DNA of 64,000 nt from Sisyra terminalis (GCA_958496175.1 OY292280.1:11222001-11286000), one strand, 5' to 3'. Shown: positions 1-11,749, counted from the stretch's first letter. Numbers and translations are program-made. Notes: generated by a model not told the origin, from the sequence alone.

Positions 1-21
1 TAGAAAAACATTTTTTTTTAA

Positions 22-1030
22 ATTCCACTTTATTGATCAATGTACTCTCCTCCAACTTTTCGTTACTTTTTAAATAAAATTATTTGTCTTTACTCTCAGA
101 ATAAGCCTCAATTTCGGCAATCACTTCTTCATTTGAGCCAATTTTTTTCCCTGGAGCATCTTTTTCATGTCTGCAGAAAGCCAGTAGTCGCTGGGGGCCA
201 AATCTGGAAAATATTTTGGGGAGGAGGAAATTCAAAACGTTATTCATCCAATTTAACCGTTGTTTTCATCGACGTGTGGCATGGTGCATAGTCTTGGTGA
301 AACCAAACTTTTTTCTTTTGCATTTGGGGTTGTTTTTTCTTGATTTCTGCACGCAACCAATTCAATAATGCCATGTAATATTCGCTATTGATAGTTTTGC
401 CTTTCTCAAGATAGTCAATGAACAAAAATCCATGCGTGTCCCATAATACGGATGCCAAAACCTTGCGAACCGACTTTTTGGTCGCATTGGACGACTTTCA
501 CTGGCTGTTGTGCACTCAGCAGACGATCTTCTTGATTCAGGAATGTAATGGTGGATTCAGGTTTCGTCCATTATTACATATCGACGTAAAAATATTTTTT
601 ATTTTGCTTAAACAGCTCCAAACAGTGCTCTGAATCTTCAACGTTGTTTTCGGTTCGATGTAAGCAATCGCGGTACCCATTTTGAAAACAATTTCCGCAT
701 GCTTAAATTTTCATGTACAATTGTGAAAACACTATCTTCCGATATCTTCAACTTGTCACCTATTACACGCAACTTCATTTTACGGTCTTTTAAAAAAAAA
801 TTGTGGATATTTTTTATGTTTTCCGGTTCAACTGCTGATTTTGGGCGACCAGAGCGTTCAGCATTATCAGTGCTTTTACGACCGCGTTTAAGCTCACTAT
901 ACTATTCAATAATAGTTGACTTACCAGGTACAGAGTCCCCATACTTATCAAGCCACTGTTTGGCTTCAACAGTATTTTTCCCCATCAAAAATCAGTGCTT
1001 AATCAATACAAGAAATTCCTTTCTATCCAT
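22..1030 (-). pseudogene. mariner transposase pseudogene
   Basis: A nearly full-length but dead mariner-family (Tc1/mariner) transposase. Read on the minus strand it starts at 1030 with MDRKEFLVLIKH and shows the family's helix-turn-helix region (KQWLDKYGDS, near 960-930), the block SEYYMALLNWL (about 390), the second catalytic Asp in WFHQDYAPCH (about 310-280) and the third in PDLAPSDYW (about 205-180). The frame is broken by in-frame stops at the 12th codon and near 905, by a stop near 640-630 and by several small frameshifts. The length (about 1 kb) matches a usual ~345-residue transposase. I could not define terminal inverted repeats; the left end may run off the window. Family assignment is secure from the motifs; it cannot encode an active enzyme. 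Confidence 0.9.
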
Positions 1031-1224
1031 GGTCTTTGATTCTTGAGATGGCTTTGAGATAAGATTTTTTTTATCCCGAAAATACATCTACTTTTTCACT
1101 AACTTATTATTCAAAAAACCAAAAATAAAATGATTCATTTATCAAATACAATTACAAACAAAAAATTTTAAAGCCAGAAAACATGCAAATCTTTGCTCGC
1201 TGTACAAAGAAAAAACAATTTAAA

Positions 1225-1400
1225 CTTTTTAAGAGAACGAAAAATTTTAATTACGCTACCGTGGATTAAGTGATGTATTATCCACACTTCCAACAAACCG
1301 CGCATCCCCATATAATAGGGAAGAAATGTTATGCATATTTGTGTGGAGATGATGACATATCACGCACACAAGGGACATAAGAACATATACCTAGTAAATG
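1225..1400. repeat. ACCGTGG two-hairpin dispersed repeat, copy 1
   Basis: About 150 bp beginning near GAACGAAAAATTTTA. It contains two short inverted repeats: GTGGAT/ATCCAC around the loop with AAGTGATG, and TTGTGTG/CACACAA around GAGATGATGACATATCA. The same block recurs near 2.8, 3.05, 14.5, 15.6 and 15.8 kb. No coding frame is conserved between copies. Confidence 0.7.
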
Positions 1401-1850
1401 ATATGCTATTGATGCAATTTTGTAGGAACTAGAACAAATAATAGTCCAAAAATTCCAAATCTAGAGAATAAAAGCTTTTGTAGAATTACCAATATTAATC
1501 AATTATTAATTTTGAAGAATTAATTGATATAAAAGTATAAGGGTTTTTAAATGACATTACATTGACTTCAAAATCACCTGAATTAGATTTTTGTCTTCTA
1601 AGAATGAAAATTTATAAATTTGCCAGGAAATAGTAGAAGATATTAGACTAATTATAATTCAATAAAATATTTACATACAAGGAAAGAAAATCGTTTTCTT
1701 TTATTTCAAAAAAAAAAAAAACGAAATTCTTTTCCTAAAATTCAGTAGGTTCTTACCGTAAATAAAGATATTCAGAAGTCTAGAGGTATATAGTTTTGAG
1801 TAATTAGCCACTAAGAAAAAGGCATTTATTTTCTATGATTATTGAAGAGT
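1401..1850. other. AT-rich spacer, no gene seen
   Basis: Nothing beyond AT-rich sequence and an A-run near 1710 can be supported here. Confidence 0.5.
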
Positions 1851-2105
1851 AATCCAAATAAGATTTTTTCTTTCGCTGACTTTGAACAGTTATACTGTGT
1901 ATACAATATATAAAATATATTGCAGTCCAATTTATGTAGTATAATTTAACACAATAATATACAAAATCAATACAATAATATACAAATTTAATATAATAAT
2001 ATACAAATTTAATATAATAATATATAAACTTAATATAACCATATATAAAAAAATCATACCTCCAACATAAATTTGAACAGAAGTTCAAACAAAAATATTC
2101 GTGAC

Positions 2106-2161
2106 GTATTACCCAGATACGTATTTCGATTGCCAAGCAACCTTCATCAGTGGTCATCAAG
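2106..2161 (-). ncRNA. Type I hammerhead ribozyme motif
   Basis: On the minus strand CTGATGA (2150-2144), a stem II hairpin of 6 bp with one G-U pair and a 3-nt loop, GAAA (2127-2124), then TACGTATC before the presumed cleavage site. Stem I begins CCA/TGG. Stem III is the self-complementary TACGTA, as in minimal hammerheads that act as dimers. Confidence 0.7.
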
Positions 2162-2260
2162 TAGCTTGGATCACTCCGTAACTTCTATGTGATGATTCAC
2201 ACTTGATGATGATTCACTTTAGTGAATCATCACATAGAAGTTACGGAGTGATCCAAGCTA

Positions 2261-2316
2261 CTTGATGACCACTGATGAAGGTTGCTTGGCAATCGAAATA
2301 CGTATCTGGGTAATAC
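2261..2316 (+). ncRNA. Type I hammerhead ribozyme motif
   Basis: Mirror copy of the preceding motif: CTGATGA at 2272-2278, GAAA at 2295-2298, expected cleavage after ATC at 2306. All core bases match the CUGANGA...GAAA...UH consensus. Confidence 0.7.
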
Positions 2317-2809
2317 GTCACGAATATTTTTGTTTGAACTTCTGTTCAAATTTATGTTGGAGGTATGATTTTTTTATATATTGTTATATTAAGTTTATAT
2401 ATTATTATATTAAATTTGTATATTATTATATTAAATTTGTATATTATTGTATTGATTTTGTATATTATTGTGTTAAATTATACTACATAAATTGGACTGC
2501 AATATATTTTATATATTGTATACACAGTATTGAAGAGTGTTTTATTCCCATTTGCAGATTTATAAATAGCAGAACTTTAGTAATATTCTTTTCAAAGCTC
2601 AGAAAAAATGATTAGCACAAAGAGTTATATAAACTTATTTACAACAACAGATATTAATCAATAAGATTAGCATTATTATCTAACATTATTTATTCGGTAC
2701 AAACAAAAAACAAATCGATATATTTACCTAATAAAATAAGCAAATAATAAGTTTATGCTCAAGAATGTTCAAAATCTAAGCTCATCAAAAAAAATATCAA
2801 AACAATTTT

Positions 2810-3175
2810 TTTCCGGGAACGAAAAATTTCATTCAAGCTACCGTGGATTAAATGATGTCTTATCCACACTTCCAACAAGACGCACACCCTTATATAATTG
2901 AGGGATATACGTTATGTATATTTGTGTGGAGAAAATAATATATCACTCACACAAGTAACACAAGATTGTCAAGTAAAAATTTTGCCATTTAAAAGATTTT
3001 TATAAATAATAAAAAAAAAAAATTAGAAGCCAAAATTTTATTTGCACTTCCGTGGATTAAGTGATGCTTTATCCACACTTCCAACAAGACGTACACCCTT
3101 ATACAATAGGGAAGGTATGTTATGGGCATGTATGTGGAGATGATGGCATATCATACACACAAGATCATGTACCAA
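2810..3175. repeat. ACCGTGG two-hairpin repeat, copies 2 and 3 in tandem
   Basis: Two copies of the ~150-bp block (about 2815-2965 and 3035-3170), both in the same orientation as copy 1 and separated by about 70 bp of A-rich sequence. Confidence 0.7.
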
Positions 3176-3266
3176 GTAAAAGTTTTGCCGTTTATAAAAT
3201 TTTGTAGAAACTAAAACAAATAATATCCCAGATGCCCAATCTGGGGAATATCCAATTCATAAAAGC

Positions 3267-3482
3267 AGTAGCGCAGCATGGTGGATGCAAAAAGCGTTAT
3301 GGTCACGGGCGGCACATGAAAATAGGGCGGCATATCGATATTGATATTTCCGTAGAATATTTTGCTTTGTGAAAGAATAGATTCTTAAATTTGTACAGAA
3401 TTTTTTCTTGGCTAATGGTTATGATAGGGGGAGGTGAATTTTCGTTTGACCCCGGGCGGCGAATCGCTCGCTACACCACTAA
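3267..3482. mobile_element. hAT-like MITE
   Basis: A GC-richer island bounded by CAGTAGCGCAGCATGG on the left and CGCTACACCACT on the right. These are imperfect inverted termini of the CAGTGGYGTAGC type common in hAT elements. The interior has repeated GGGCGGC words. No coding capacity; I could not fix the target duplication. Confidence 0.55.
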
Positions 3483-3920
3483 ACAATAGTTCGATTCCAA
3501 AACGAAAGAATTTGTTTTCTTTAAAATCGGAATCAATTAAAACCTCGAAGAATTTAATCCATGCTTTTGCACTAATTTAATGAGTAGCGATAAAAAAATT
3601 TTGGAGATAAAAAAGCCATAAAACCAAATAAATACTCTAATTGCAACTATGAAAATTTTTCGTCATGATATTTTGCGCAGTATTTACCAACGAATTGGAA
3701 AAAGTATAATATATTATATTGAATTAATTTTCCCAAAAAAAAAAAAAAAAAATACTGAATTATTCATTTTTTTTTCAAAATAGATATCTCTCTTCATTGG
3801 AATCACTTAAATATGAACCAAAAATCTTTTACACAATTCCTAATGAGGTCCTACAAGTACAATAGAAAAGAAACTATTATTTTACTAAGAAAACTCCCTA
3901 GTCCTTTTTTAGTCTCTTTT
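3483..3920. other. AT-rich spacer, no gene seen
   Basis: A long A-run near 3730-3750 and otherwise unremarkable AT-rich sequence. Confidence 0.5.
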
Positions 3921-4077
3921 TAATCAAAATAAGATATTTTCGTTGACTTTGAACAGTTATACTGTGTATACAATATATAGGATATATTGCGGTCCAATTT
4001 ATGTAGTATAATTTAATATAATTATAAATATAAATCACACCATATACATAAATTTCAACAGAAGTTCAAACAAAAAT

Positions 4078-4131
4078 ATTGCCCAGATACGTATTTCGAT
4101 TGCCAAGCAATCTTCCTCAGTGGTCATCAAG
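4078..4131 (-). ncRNA. Type I hammerhead ribozyme motif
   Basis: Minus strand CTGAGGA (4120-4114), stem II GATTGC/GCAATC with loop TTG, GAAA (4097-4094), TACGTATC. CTGAGGA satisfies CUGANGA. Confidence 0.7.
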
Positions 4132-4229
4132 TAGTTTGGATCACTCCGTAACTTCTTTGTGATGATTCTTTGTTGATTCTTTAATGCTTTTTGAATCACC
4201 ACAAAGCAATTACGGAGTGATCCAAACTA

Positions 4230-4285
4230 CTTGATGACCACTGAAGAAGATAGCCTGGCAATCGAAATACGTATCTGGGTAATAC
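4230..4285 (+). ncRNA. Hammerhead ribozyme motif, weakened stem II
   Basis: CTGAAGA at 4241-4247 and GAAA at 4264-4267 are intact. Stem II (GATAGC/GCAATC) has one internal mismatch, so activity is less likely than in the mirror copy. Confidence 0.55.
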
Positions 4286-4411
4286 GTCACAAATATTTTT
4301 GTTTGAACTTCGGTTCAAATTTATTTTTATGGTATGATTTTTATATGTTATTATATTAAATTATACTAAATAAATTGGACCGCAATATATCCTATATATT
4401 GTATACACAGT

Positions 4412-5639
4412 CCCTTATTAGTAACTACGGAAATGAGCGCAACGGCACTCTAAACCGATTTCCAAAAACCAAATTTTAACTGATCTGATTTATATATTTT
4501 AATAATGGCAAACCAAGAATTATATGAAATATTTTTATTTTAAATTATGTTATAATCATTAATATTAAACGAAGGTTTTAGGTCTTTGGATTTCAATTGC
4601 CAAGCAATTAATTGTAAGAATTTCTTTTAATTTGGTGTAATGATTCACAGAATCATAATACAAAGTGCTTAGAAGTTTAATACGGCTAAAAGTGGTTGGC
4701 AGTTGAAATACGTAAGTTAAGATATTTTAGCAGTAGTTTAGTTTGTTTCTTAGGGATAATTTTTTTTGGGTTCCAATGCGTAAAACTCGTATAGTAATAT
4801 ATTTTTTTAAATATTGTTTACTGTTTGAAGACAACGACAAATATGTAAGTTAATTTGAACAAAGAAGAATTGAAAATGCAGCGAATGCACCCTCGCTGGA
4901 CCACAAAACCAATTTTATTTTCCCATAAAAATTAGAGCCGCTCAAATTTCTTAAAGTAATTTTTCAATTGTTTCTATATAGCAATTTTCACACGCTTTCG
5001 GCACGTTTCTGATGGCCGTGTAAACAGAAACCGTACTATATCGAATCGAGTTGATTTTCGTTCGCATTACGTCATAATATTAATAAGCCTCAAATGAAAT
5101 ATTTTATAATTATTCGTGTAATTATTCGTTGTTTTATGGTTTACGGCTTGGGGCCGACGCGACGTTTGATTCAAAATTGATTTGCGGCCGTTTCTTTTCA
5201 ATTAACAATTGAAATCAAATCGCTTTACTAGTGCAAATAAGCGTTCTTTTGTTTTGATCGGCGCACCACCACGCATGTGCCAGACATTTGTAAAACAAAT
5301 GAATCAATTTTGACTGTCGCAACAATGAGATTGGAACGAATGTCTTAAAATTCAAGGGAAATTCACACGATAGATTTATTTTGCCGATAAGTTGAGGAAT
5401 GAATGTTGAAAAGTTTTCATGGTTAATTATTTTGGTTTTACGACCCTAAACGGTACATATTTCAGATAAAAATTGATGTATTAGATTAGCGAAAATGCAA
5501 TGGGAAAACATTACTAAATGGGAAAAGCATGTTTGTTGCAAGTAATCGATTATTCTAAGATCTAGACTTAGAATTGTTGGTGCGTTTTATAATTGAAACA
5601 TTTCCCAAAACTTGATTTCAATAACATTATAAAAAAGTA
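4412..5639. other. Intronic sequence with one decayed family A fragment
   Basis: Around 4590-4720 the words CAATTGCCAAGCAATTAA and GGCAGTTGAAATACGTAA are degenerate remains of the family A arms. The stretch 5010-5340 is less AT-rich than its surroundings but has no readable exon or known motif. Confidence 0.4.
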
Positions 5640-5990
5640 GATAACATTTGTCGAATATTGTTTAATCTATGCAAAACACCTCGTCCGATATTTCAACTTC
5701 ATCAGGCGAATTTATTGTATCAATAATTTTTAGTCTTCTTTACTAAAAGTGCCTGAAGAAGTCAAAATCTAATCAAATGTTGAACTTAAACAAAATAGTA
5801 CTCCAATTATTGTTTTAATTTTCCTTTGCTATCAATCCTCCCTTGTCTATTTATTTATTCTTTATATGGCAGAATCATACAATTCTTTCATAATTAATTT
5901 TCAATTCCCAAGCTTAAATTTTTACTAAATACTAAGCACTATTTGGAAAAAAAGGAAGTTTAGTTTTATCTTATTATATAACTTACTATA
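5640..5990. mobile_element. Decayed hammerhead-type foldback
   Basis: Minus-strand CTGATGAAGTTG near 5720-5705 faces plus-strand CCTGAAGAAGTC near 5752. The layout is like the intact pairs, but GAAA is missing in both. The right half and its flank (about 5735-5990) recur at 7845-8060. Confidence 0.45.
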
Positions 5991-6139
5991 GTATTAAATT
6001 TTCCTGGATGAACTGTTTGCGGTCATTTTAGTTTTGATTTTTTTTCGTTAATCTTGATAGTATTCTGTATTCATTTTCGGTATGCTTTGAAAATTTATTT
6101 ATTAAAACAAAGGAATGTTTATGCAAACAATACCATTTC

Positions 6140-6895
6140 GGTATAATCTAGACTAGTCCGACTAGACATCCAACTTTCAACACCATTCACGGTCCGACTT
6201 TAGATCCAACTTCGAAAGTCAGACCACTAGTTGGACTGCAAGTCGGACAACTAGTTAAATCTTCTAGTTAGATCGCCTAAATGATTCCACTAGACATCCA
6301 ATTTCCAACACCATTCACGGTCCGACTTTAGATCCAACTTCGAAAGTCAGACCACTAGATGAATTGCAAATTGGACAACTAGTTGAATCTTCTAGTTAGA
6401 TCGCCTAAATGATCCGACTAAACATCCAACTTCCAACACAATTCACGGTCCAACTTTAGATCCAACTTCGAAAGTCAGACCACTAGATGAATTGCAAGTT
6501 GGACAACTAGTTGAATCTTCTAGTTAGATCGCCTAAATGATCCAACTAGACATCAAACTTCCAACACCATTCACGGTCCGACTTTAGATCCAACTTCAGT
6601 CAGACCACTAATTGAACTGCAAGTCGGACAACTAGTTGAATCTTCTAGTTAGATCGCCTAAATGATCCGACTAGACATCCAACTTCCAACACCATTCACG
6701 GTCCGACTTTAGATCCAACTTCAGTCAGACCACTAGTTGAACTGCAAGTCGGACAACTAGTTGAATCTTCTAGTTAGATCGCCTAAATGATCCAACTAGA
6801 CATCCAACTTCCAACACCATTCACGGTCCAACTTTAGATCCAACTTCGAAAGTCAAACCACTAGTTGGACTGCAAGTCGGAACGTGAATGGCCTG
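6140..6895. repeat. Tandem array, six units of 125-128 bp
   Basis: The word CACGGTCC (or TCCA) starts at 6188, 6316, 6444, 6572, 6697 and 6822, giving spacings of 128, 128, 128, 125 and 125 bp. The shorter units lack three bases inside the CTTCGAAAGTCAG segment. Units differ by only a few substitutions. No reading frame is maintained. Confidence 0.95.
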
Positions 6896-6961
6896 CTTAA
6901 ATATAATAGATGTTCTAAAATACTAGATGATATATAAATTTATTGCATTTCCGTATGAAAC

Positions 6962-7632
6962 ATAAGCTTGGATCAGGAACGTCGAAATTTTCAGAACTGA
7001 AAAGAACTATTTCGAATGGTTTCGTAATTATTCCTGTACGTATTGTTCACTCGAATGCAATTTGTACGTAAACTTTGACAAACGCCAGAAATGAAGAAGC
7101 GACCATTATTTTCAAATATGTATTTATATTGTAATATGTAAAATAAAAAATTTCGGCTCAAGTCCATTTTAGCACACGCACAATCTGGCAACGTTGCTTT
7201 TTCGATTTTGTTTTTATTATAATTCGCGATTTTTTTGATGATTTAATTCTAATATGGTATAATTCTCTCTTTTGTGGCTAAATTATTATTATGGACCGAT
7301 TTAATCGCGAATTAAATTAAAAACAAACTCGAAAATGCAACGTTGCTAGATTGTGAGTGTGCTAAAATGGACTTGTACCAAATTTTCTAAATAAAGTTTA
7401 CTTTTTTATGGGAAAAACTGTGATGTATTATTATTAATGAAAGGAAACTCCAAAACATTTGCGAAATGAAAAATATACTTAGGTAATATTTATTGTCGCA
7501 TTATTGAACTGTTTAATTTTTATGTTCTGTTATTTATATTTGATAATACATATTTGAAAATAACCGTCGCTTATAATTACGGAACCATTCGAAACAGTTC
7601 TCAAATTTTGACGTTCCTGATCCAAGCTTATA
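6962..7632. mobile_element. AAGCTTGGATCAG foldback element, copy 1, with nested MITE
   Basis: Inverted termini ATAAGCTTGGATCAGG at the left and CCTGATCCAAGCTTAT at the right. A second copy lies in opposite orientation at 37.87-38.61 kb. Both carry the AACGTTGC MITE at the same internal place, so the MITE was present before the copies separated. Confidence 0.85.
7155..7379. mobile_element. AACGTTGC palindromic MITE
   Basis: Ends GGCTCAAGT and ACTTGTACC; the interior is a palindrome around repeated GCAACGTTGC words and TTAATTCGCGATT. It is flanked by AAAATTTC (7147-7154) and AAATTTTC (7380-7387), an 8-bp target duplication with one difference. 8 bp fits hAT-type or P-type transposition. Confidence 0.85.
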
Positions 7633-7844
7633 CCACCATTTCAATTTCACCACGGTTGTTAGGACGCCTATTCCCAAAGAGCGTAATACGCAGACGCGTA
7701 CAGACATAAGAAACACTGTGATAGTTTTATGTTCTTCTCTTTGAACTGTCGCTTTTTCGTTTCATGAATTTTCAAGTCACAACAATGCTAAAGAAGTTTT
7801 CACTTCAAAAAAATTGCCAATTATTGTGTGAATGATTTTATGTT

Positions 7845-8060
7845 TATTTTACTAAAAGTGCCTGAAGAAGTCAAAAGTACTCAATTTATTGTTTTTGTCA
7901 TCTTTTATCAAAAATCTTCCCTTGTTTACTTAATTATTCCTTATATGGCAAAATGAAACATTTCCACCTTAATTTATTTTAAATTTTTAAGCCAATCGAC
8001 TCTGATTACTGAAAAACTAAGCAGTATTTGTACCAAAAAAAAAAAAAAAGGTGTATAATT
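7845..8060. repeat. Direct duplicate of the 5735-5990 segment
   Basis: Shares TTTTACTAAAAGTGCCTG and the following T-rich stretch, including TTATATGGCA, with the copy at 5.74 kb. Confidence 0.6.
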
Positions 8061-8079
8061 TTTTTCGAGTTTGAGCGGT

Positions 8080-8560
8080 TTATTTGGGGAAATTTGGTGA
8101 ATTTTCTTGAATGGTTTTTGATTGAGTAGTGGAAAAGAGCGCATGGATAGCGTTCGTTGAGACGACGTATGTCTGTCTGTCGAGATTTTCGTCGAAAATG
8201 TTCCCTCAGTGATTTCTAAATTTGTTTGTTTACACTATATTGAACGGCTGGTGCTAGAACCAGCCTTACACTTGTACCCATTATAAATACAAGAGACATG
8301 TTTGCGTATCAGATGAGCATTTTTCTCTCTCAACGCGTCCCGTTTTATCCCGTTTTATCCCGACTCGATTCATGCTAACTGTGTCCCGCCCCCGCTTACA
8401 CCAACCACATAAAAATCTCGCAACATACCCAAAAATCTTGCAAACAAACCAACAAACAAATCGAACCCATTTTACCCGCCTTTCCCCTACATTTAAACCG
8501 CGTTAACTCCTTAATTTAACCATTGCGTTAAATTCACTGTTCTCCACTTTCCTGAGTATG
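8080..8560. promoter_or_regulatory. GC-richer island inside the yorkie intron
   Basis: This stretch, with words such as GAGACGACGTATGTC, CAACGCGTCCCGTTTTATC (repeated) and GTCCCGCCCCCGC, is much less AT-rich than the repeats around it and is not obviously repetitive. It could be an alternative promoter, a non-coding first exon or an enhancer of yorkie. No start codon with a convincing frame and no WW or TEAD-binding sequence is present. Confidence 0.25.
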
Positions 8561-9189
8561 ATTTTCCCGGTTTATATTTCGCCAGATAAAATGATAATCC
8601 AAGGTACGTTTTCTAATCGAAGGACAGTCCAAAAATAAACGTGGAATTAATATTTGAATATTTTTATCCCAGTTTTTATTATCAAAGACGCTTTCGGAAG
8701 ACTCGCGCGTTCTTTCCCCATTATATAAATAATAATTATATGTTATATACATATGGTTATGTGTATATATATTTTTTTTTATTTTAAGAAATAAAAGCGT
8801 GACGCTCCAAATGCGTGAAGGTTGAACATTGAATGATTTGCGAATTAATCTATTAATTTGTTCGTCATTAAAATGAAACTAGCAAAAATAATGAATTTTA
8901 CTTGGAAAATGTTTAATTATTTAAGTGTTTTGTTGCTAATTTCATCGGTGTTAACACTCGGCGGCCATTTTCGCTTGTCAATTGTTTTCAAGAAGTTGGT
9001 ATGAGTATTAAGCGGCAACATGAAAAATTCAATATTCTGATTCATTCAATAATTTCAGACCAAATCACAAATGTTTTAATTCAATAAAAAGTCTAAGAAT
9101 AAATGGTCTACTTGGAAAAATTAATACACTAATAAAAATAACAGAACATCATTTAGTGACAGCGACTTCGTCTACGTGACACAAACTTT
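8561..9189. other. Intronic sequence, no gene seen
   Basis: AT-rich sequence. GGCGGCCATTTTCGC near 8960 contains a GCCATTTT word like a YY1/Pho site; nothing else is supported. Confidence 0.35.
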
Positions 9190-11045
9190 TAGAACGCCAA
9201 AATGATATGGTCTTATTCATACTATATGAAACTTAGTTATTTTCGAATCGCATGCGCATTAAAAAGATAGTTTTTCGCAGAAAATTAGTTCATTTTTAAT
9301 ATTGATTTTACTACTTTTAAAAAATCAAAACATCCACTAAAAAAAAGTTTCTTTTTCACCACAATAAAAACGTTCTTCCTAATAAACTAAACCCAAATTT
9401 GTGTATAATTTTTCCCCAAAAATATTTGCCACTTTTTGGAAAAACTATAACTCCGTTTTTATTAATATCTTAACTATTACTTATCGAAATATTTTGGTCT
9501 TATTCAAACTATATAAAACCAAGTTATGGCTCATGTTCCTTTTAGAACCGTCAAATCTGACAACGATGCGTTTTTGACTTTGTTTTTAATGTAATTCGCA
9601 AATAAATTGGCCCATAATGAAAATTTCGTCTCAATAGAGAAAATTATATCATATTATATATGAATTTATAAAAAATTAACAAAAAAATCGCGAATTTAAT
9701 TTAATAGTCAAACATGTAACGTTGCCAGATTTGACGATTCGAAAAAGGAATTAAATCCGACTTATTTTCAAACCGCATGCGCATAAAATGAAAGCTTTTC
9801 GCAGAAAATTTGTCATTTTCTTAAATAATTCTAATACTTTTCAATTATCAAGGCAACCTCGAAGAAAAATGTTCTTTTTTCACGACAATAAAATCGTTCT
9901 TCCTCGTAAACTAAACCTAAATTTGTGCATAGTTTTTCCCCAAAAATATTTATAATTTTTTGGAAAACTATAACGACGTTTTTATTAACATCTTAATTAT
10001 TACTTATCGAAATATTATGGTCTTATTCAAAATATATAAAATCAAGTTATGGCTCATGTTCCTTTTAGAACCGTCAAATCTGGCAACGATGCGTTTTCGA
10101 CTTTGTTTTTTGTTTAATTCGCAAATAAATCGGCCCATAATGAAAATTTCATTTCAATAGAGAAAATTATATCATATTAGATATGAATTTATAAAAAATT
10201 AACAAAAAAATCGCGAATTTAATTTAATAATCAAACATGTAACGTTGCCAGATTTGACGATTCGAAAAAGGAATTAAATCCGACTTATTTTCAAACCGCA
10301 TGCGCATAAAATGAAAGCTTTTCGCAGAAAATTTGTCATTTTCTTAAATAATTCTAATACTTTTCAATTATCAAGGCAACCTCGAAGAAAAAGTTTCTTT
10401 TTTCACCACAATAAAATCGTTCTTCCTAGTAAACTAAACCCAAATTTGTGCATAATTTTTCCCCAAAAATATTTATCATTTTTTGGAAAAACTATAACTC
10501 TGTTTTTATTAATATCGTAACTATTACTTATCGAAATATTTTGGTCTTATTCAAACTATATAAAATCAAGTTATGGCTCATGTTCCTTTTAGAACCGTCA
10601 AATCTGGCAACGATGCGTTTTAGACTTTGTTTTTAATGTAATTCGCAAATAAAACGGCCCATAATGAAAATTTCGTCTCTATAGAGAAACAGATATCATA
10701 TTAGATATGAATTTACAAAAAATACACGTAAAAATCGCGAATTAAATTTAATAATCGAACATGCAACGTTGCCAGATTTGAAGATTCGAAACAGGACATG
10801 AATCCGACATATTATCAAACCGCATGCGCATAAAATGATAGTTTTTCGCAGAAAATTTGTCATTTTCTTTAATAATTCTAATACTTTTCAATTATCAAGG
10901 CAACCTCGAAGAAAAAGTTTATTTTTTCCCCACAATAAAATCGTTCTTCCTCGTAAACTAAACCCAAATTTCTGCATAATTTTTCCCCAAAAATATTTGC
11001 CACTTTTTGGAAAAACTATAACTATGTTTTGATCAATATCTTAAC
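9190..11045. repeat. Tandem array, about 524-bp units (3.6 copies)
   Basis: The anchor GCATGCGCAT occurs at 9250, 9775, 10298 and 10822 (spacings 525, 523, 524). Each junction between units contains an AACGTTGC-type MITE copy, except ahead of the first anchor, where the unit runs through without it. Confidence 0.92.
9528..9758. mobile_element. AACGTTGC-type MITE inside the 524-bp unit
   Basis: Begins GGCTCATGTTCC and ends GGAATTAAATCC, a diverged form of the MITE at 7155. Equivalent copies lie at about 10053-10282 and 10577-10806, carried as part of the tandem unit. Confidence 0.75.
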
Positions 11046-11749
11046 TTTTACATATCGAATATTTTTCAGATTTTTGCATTTCATTCTTGAGATATTTTGC
11101 GATCGTTTATTAATAGGACCTTCTTAAGATGAAGGTTAAGAATCGATCAATTAATTTCTATATATTTCGGTTGTGATTTACATAGTTTAAATCTTTTTCA
11201 AAGGAGGCGCTGACTCCATGGACAAACCACCTTATTGAGACAATAAAGAACAGTACACATCGGAAAAACTACTTTCCATTTTTACTTTTGGCTTCCTTGT
11301 TTTGATTACACAGGAAATCGTTTGTCTCTTCCGATTTTTGCCTATAAATTTTTGTATCACATTAACATTTTGCAAACTCATTATATTCATAATTTGGGCG
11401 TTTAATCGTTATAGATAATCACGAAATTAATTATAAATTAATATTAATTAGTTGTTATCATGAGCTAATTGTATCAATTATTAGTGTTTGAAACATATTT
11501 TTGGAAGAAATAGATTTTTTGGGGTTGTGCCTGTTATTTTGTAACCAAAAGGAAATGTTTTGTTTTCTTTTGATATGAGTTTGGAGGGTTTATGGCTTTG
11601 TTTCTTTGTCCTTTTTTATAAAGTTTTAAAGAACAATGAAGCCTACACAGGAATCATTTTAAGTTTGTTTCGATTTGGTTTCAAATGCCAGAGACCATAA
11701 AAATCGGTGCTATTCAAATGCCATTGTACAAATGGTTAGCGATTTTTTT
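11046..11749. other. Intronic sequence, no gene seen
   Basis: AT-rich, no repeat match within the window and no readable frame. Confidence 0.4.

Larger units (their letters stand above)
1851..2530. mobile_element. Palindromic foldback element with two hammerhead motifs (family A, copy 1)
   Basis: An almost perfect inverted repeat centred near 2210. The outer arm starts with a TGACTTTGAACAG block followed by TGTGTATACAATATAT, and the mirror image ends at GTATACACAGT near 2528. The inner arms carry the hammerhead cores annotated separately, facing away from the centre. Further copies lie at 3.9, 17.1, 30.7, 43.1 and 50.8 kb, with fragments at 41.2, 55.4, 60.1 and 61.6 kb. There is no protein-coding capacity, so it is non-autonomous. 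It could be a MITE-like foldback or a solo terminal repeat of a Penelope-like element; the sequence does not decide. Confidence 0.85.
3921..4411. mobile_element. Palindromic foldback element with two hammerhead motifs (family A, copy 2)
   Basis: Starts TAATCAAAATAAGA and ends ATTGTATACACAG; the arms pair around a centre near 4170. The left arm keeps the long outer TIR; the right arm is truncated after the ATACACAG block. Confidence 0.85.

Noticed and set aside
1804..2615. Two mirrored open frames of about 118 codons rich in Tyr/Ile repeats
   Set aside because: They are translations of the two arms of a palindromic element; the same peptide appears on both strands because of the inverted repeat.
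10311..11032. Similar basic open frames of about 65 codons
   Set aside because: They come from the 524-bp tandem unit; the frame is short, differs in length between units and has no recognisable domain.
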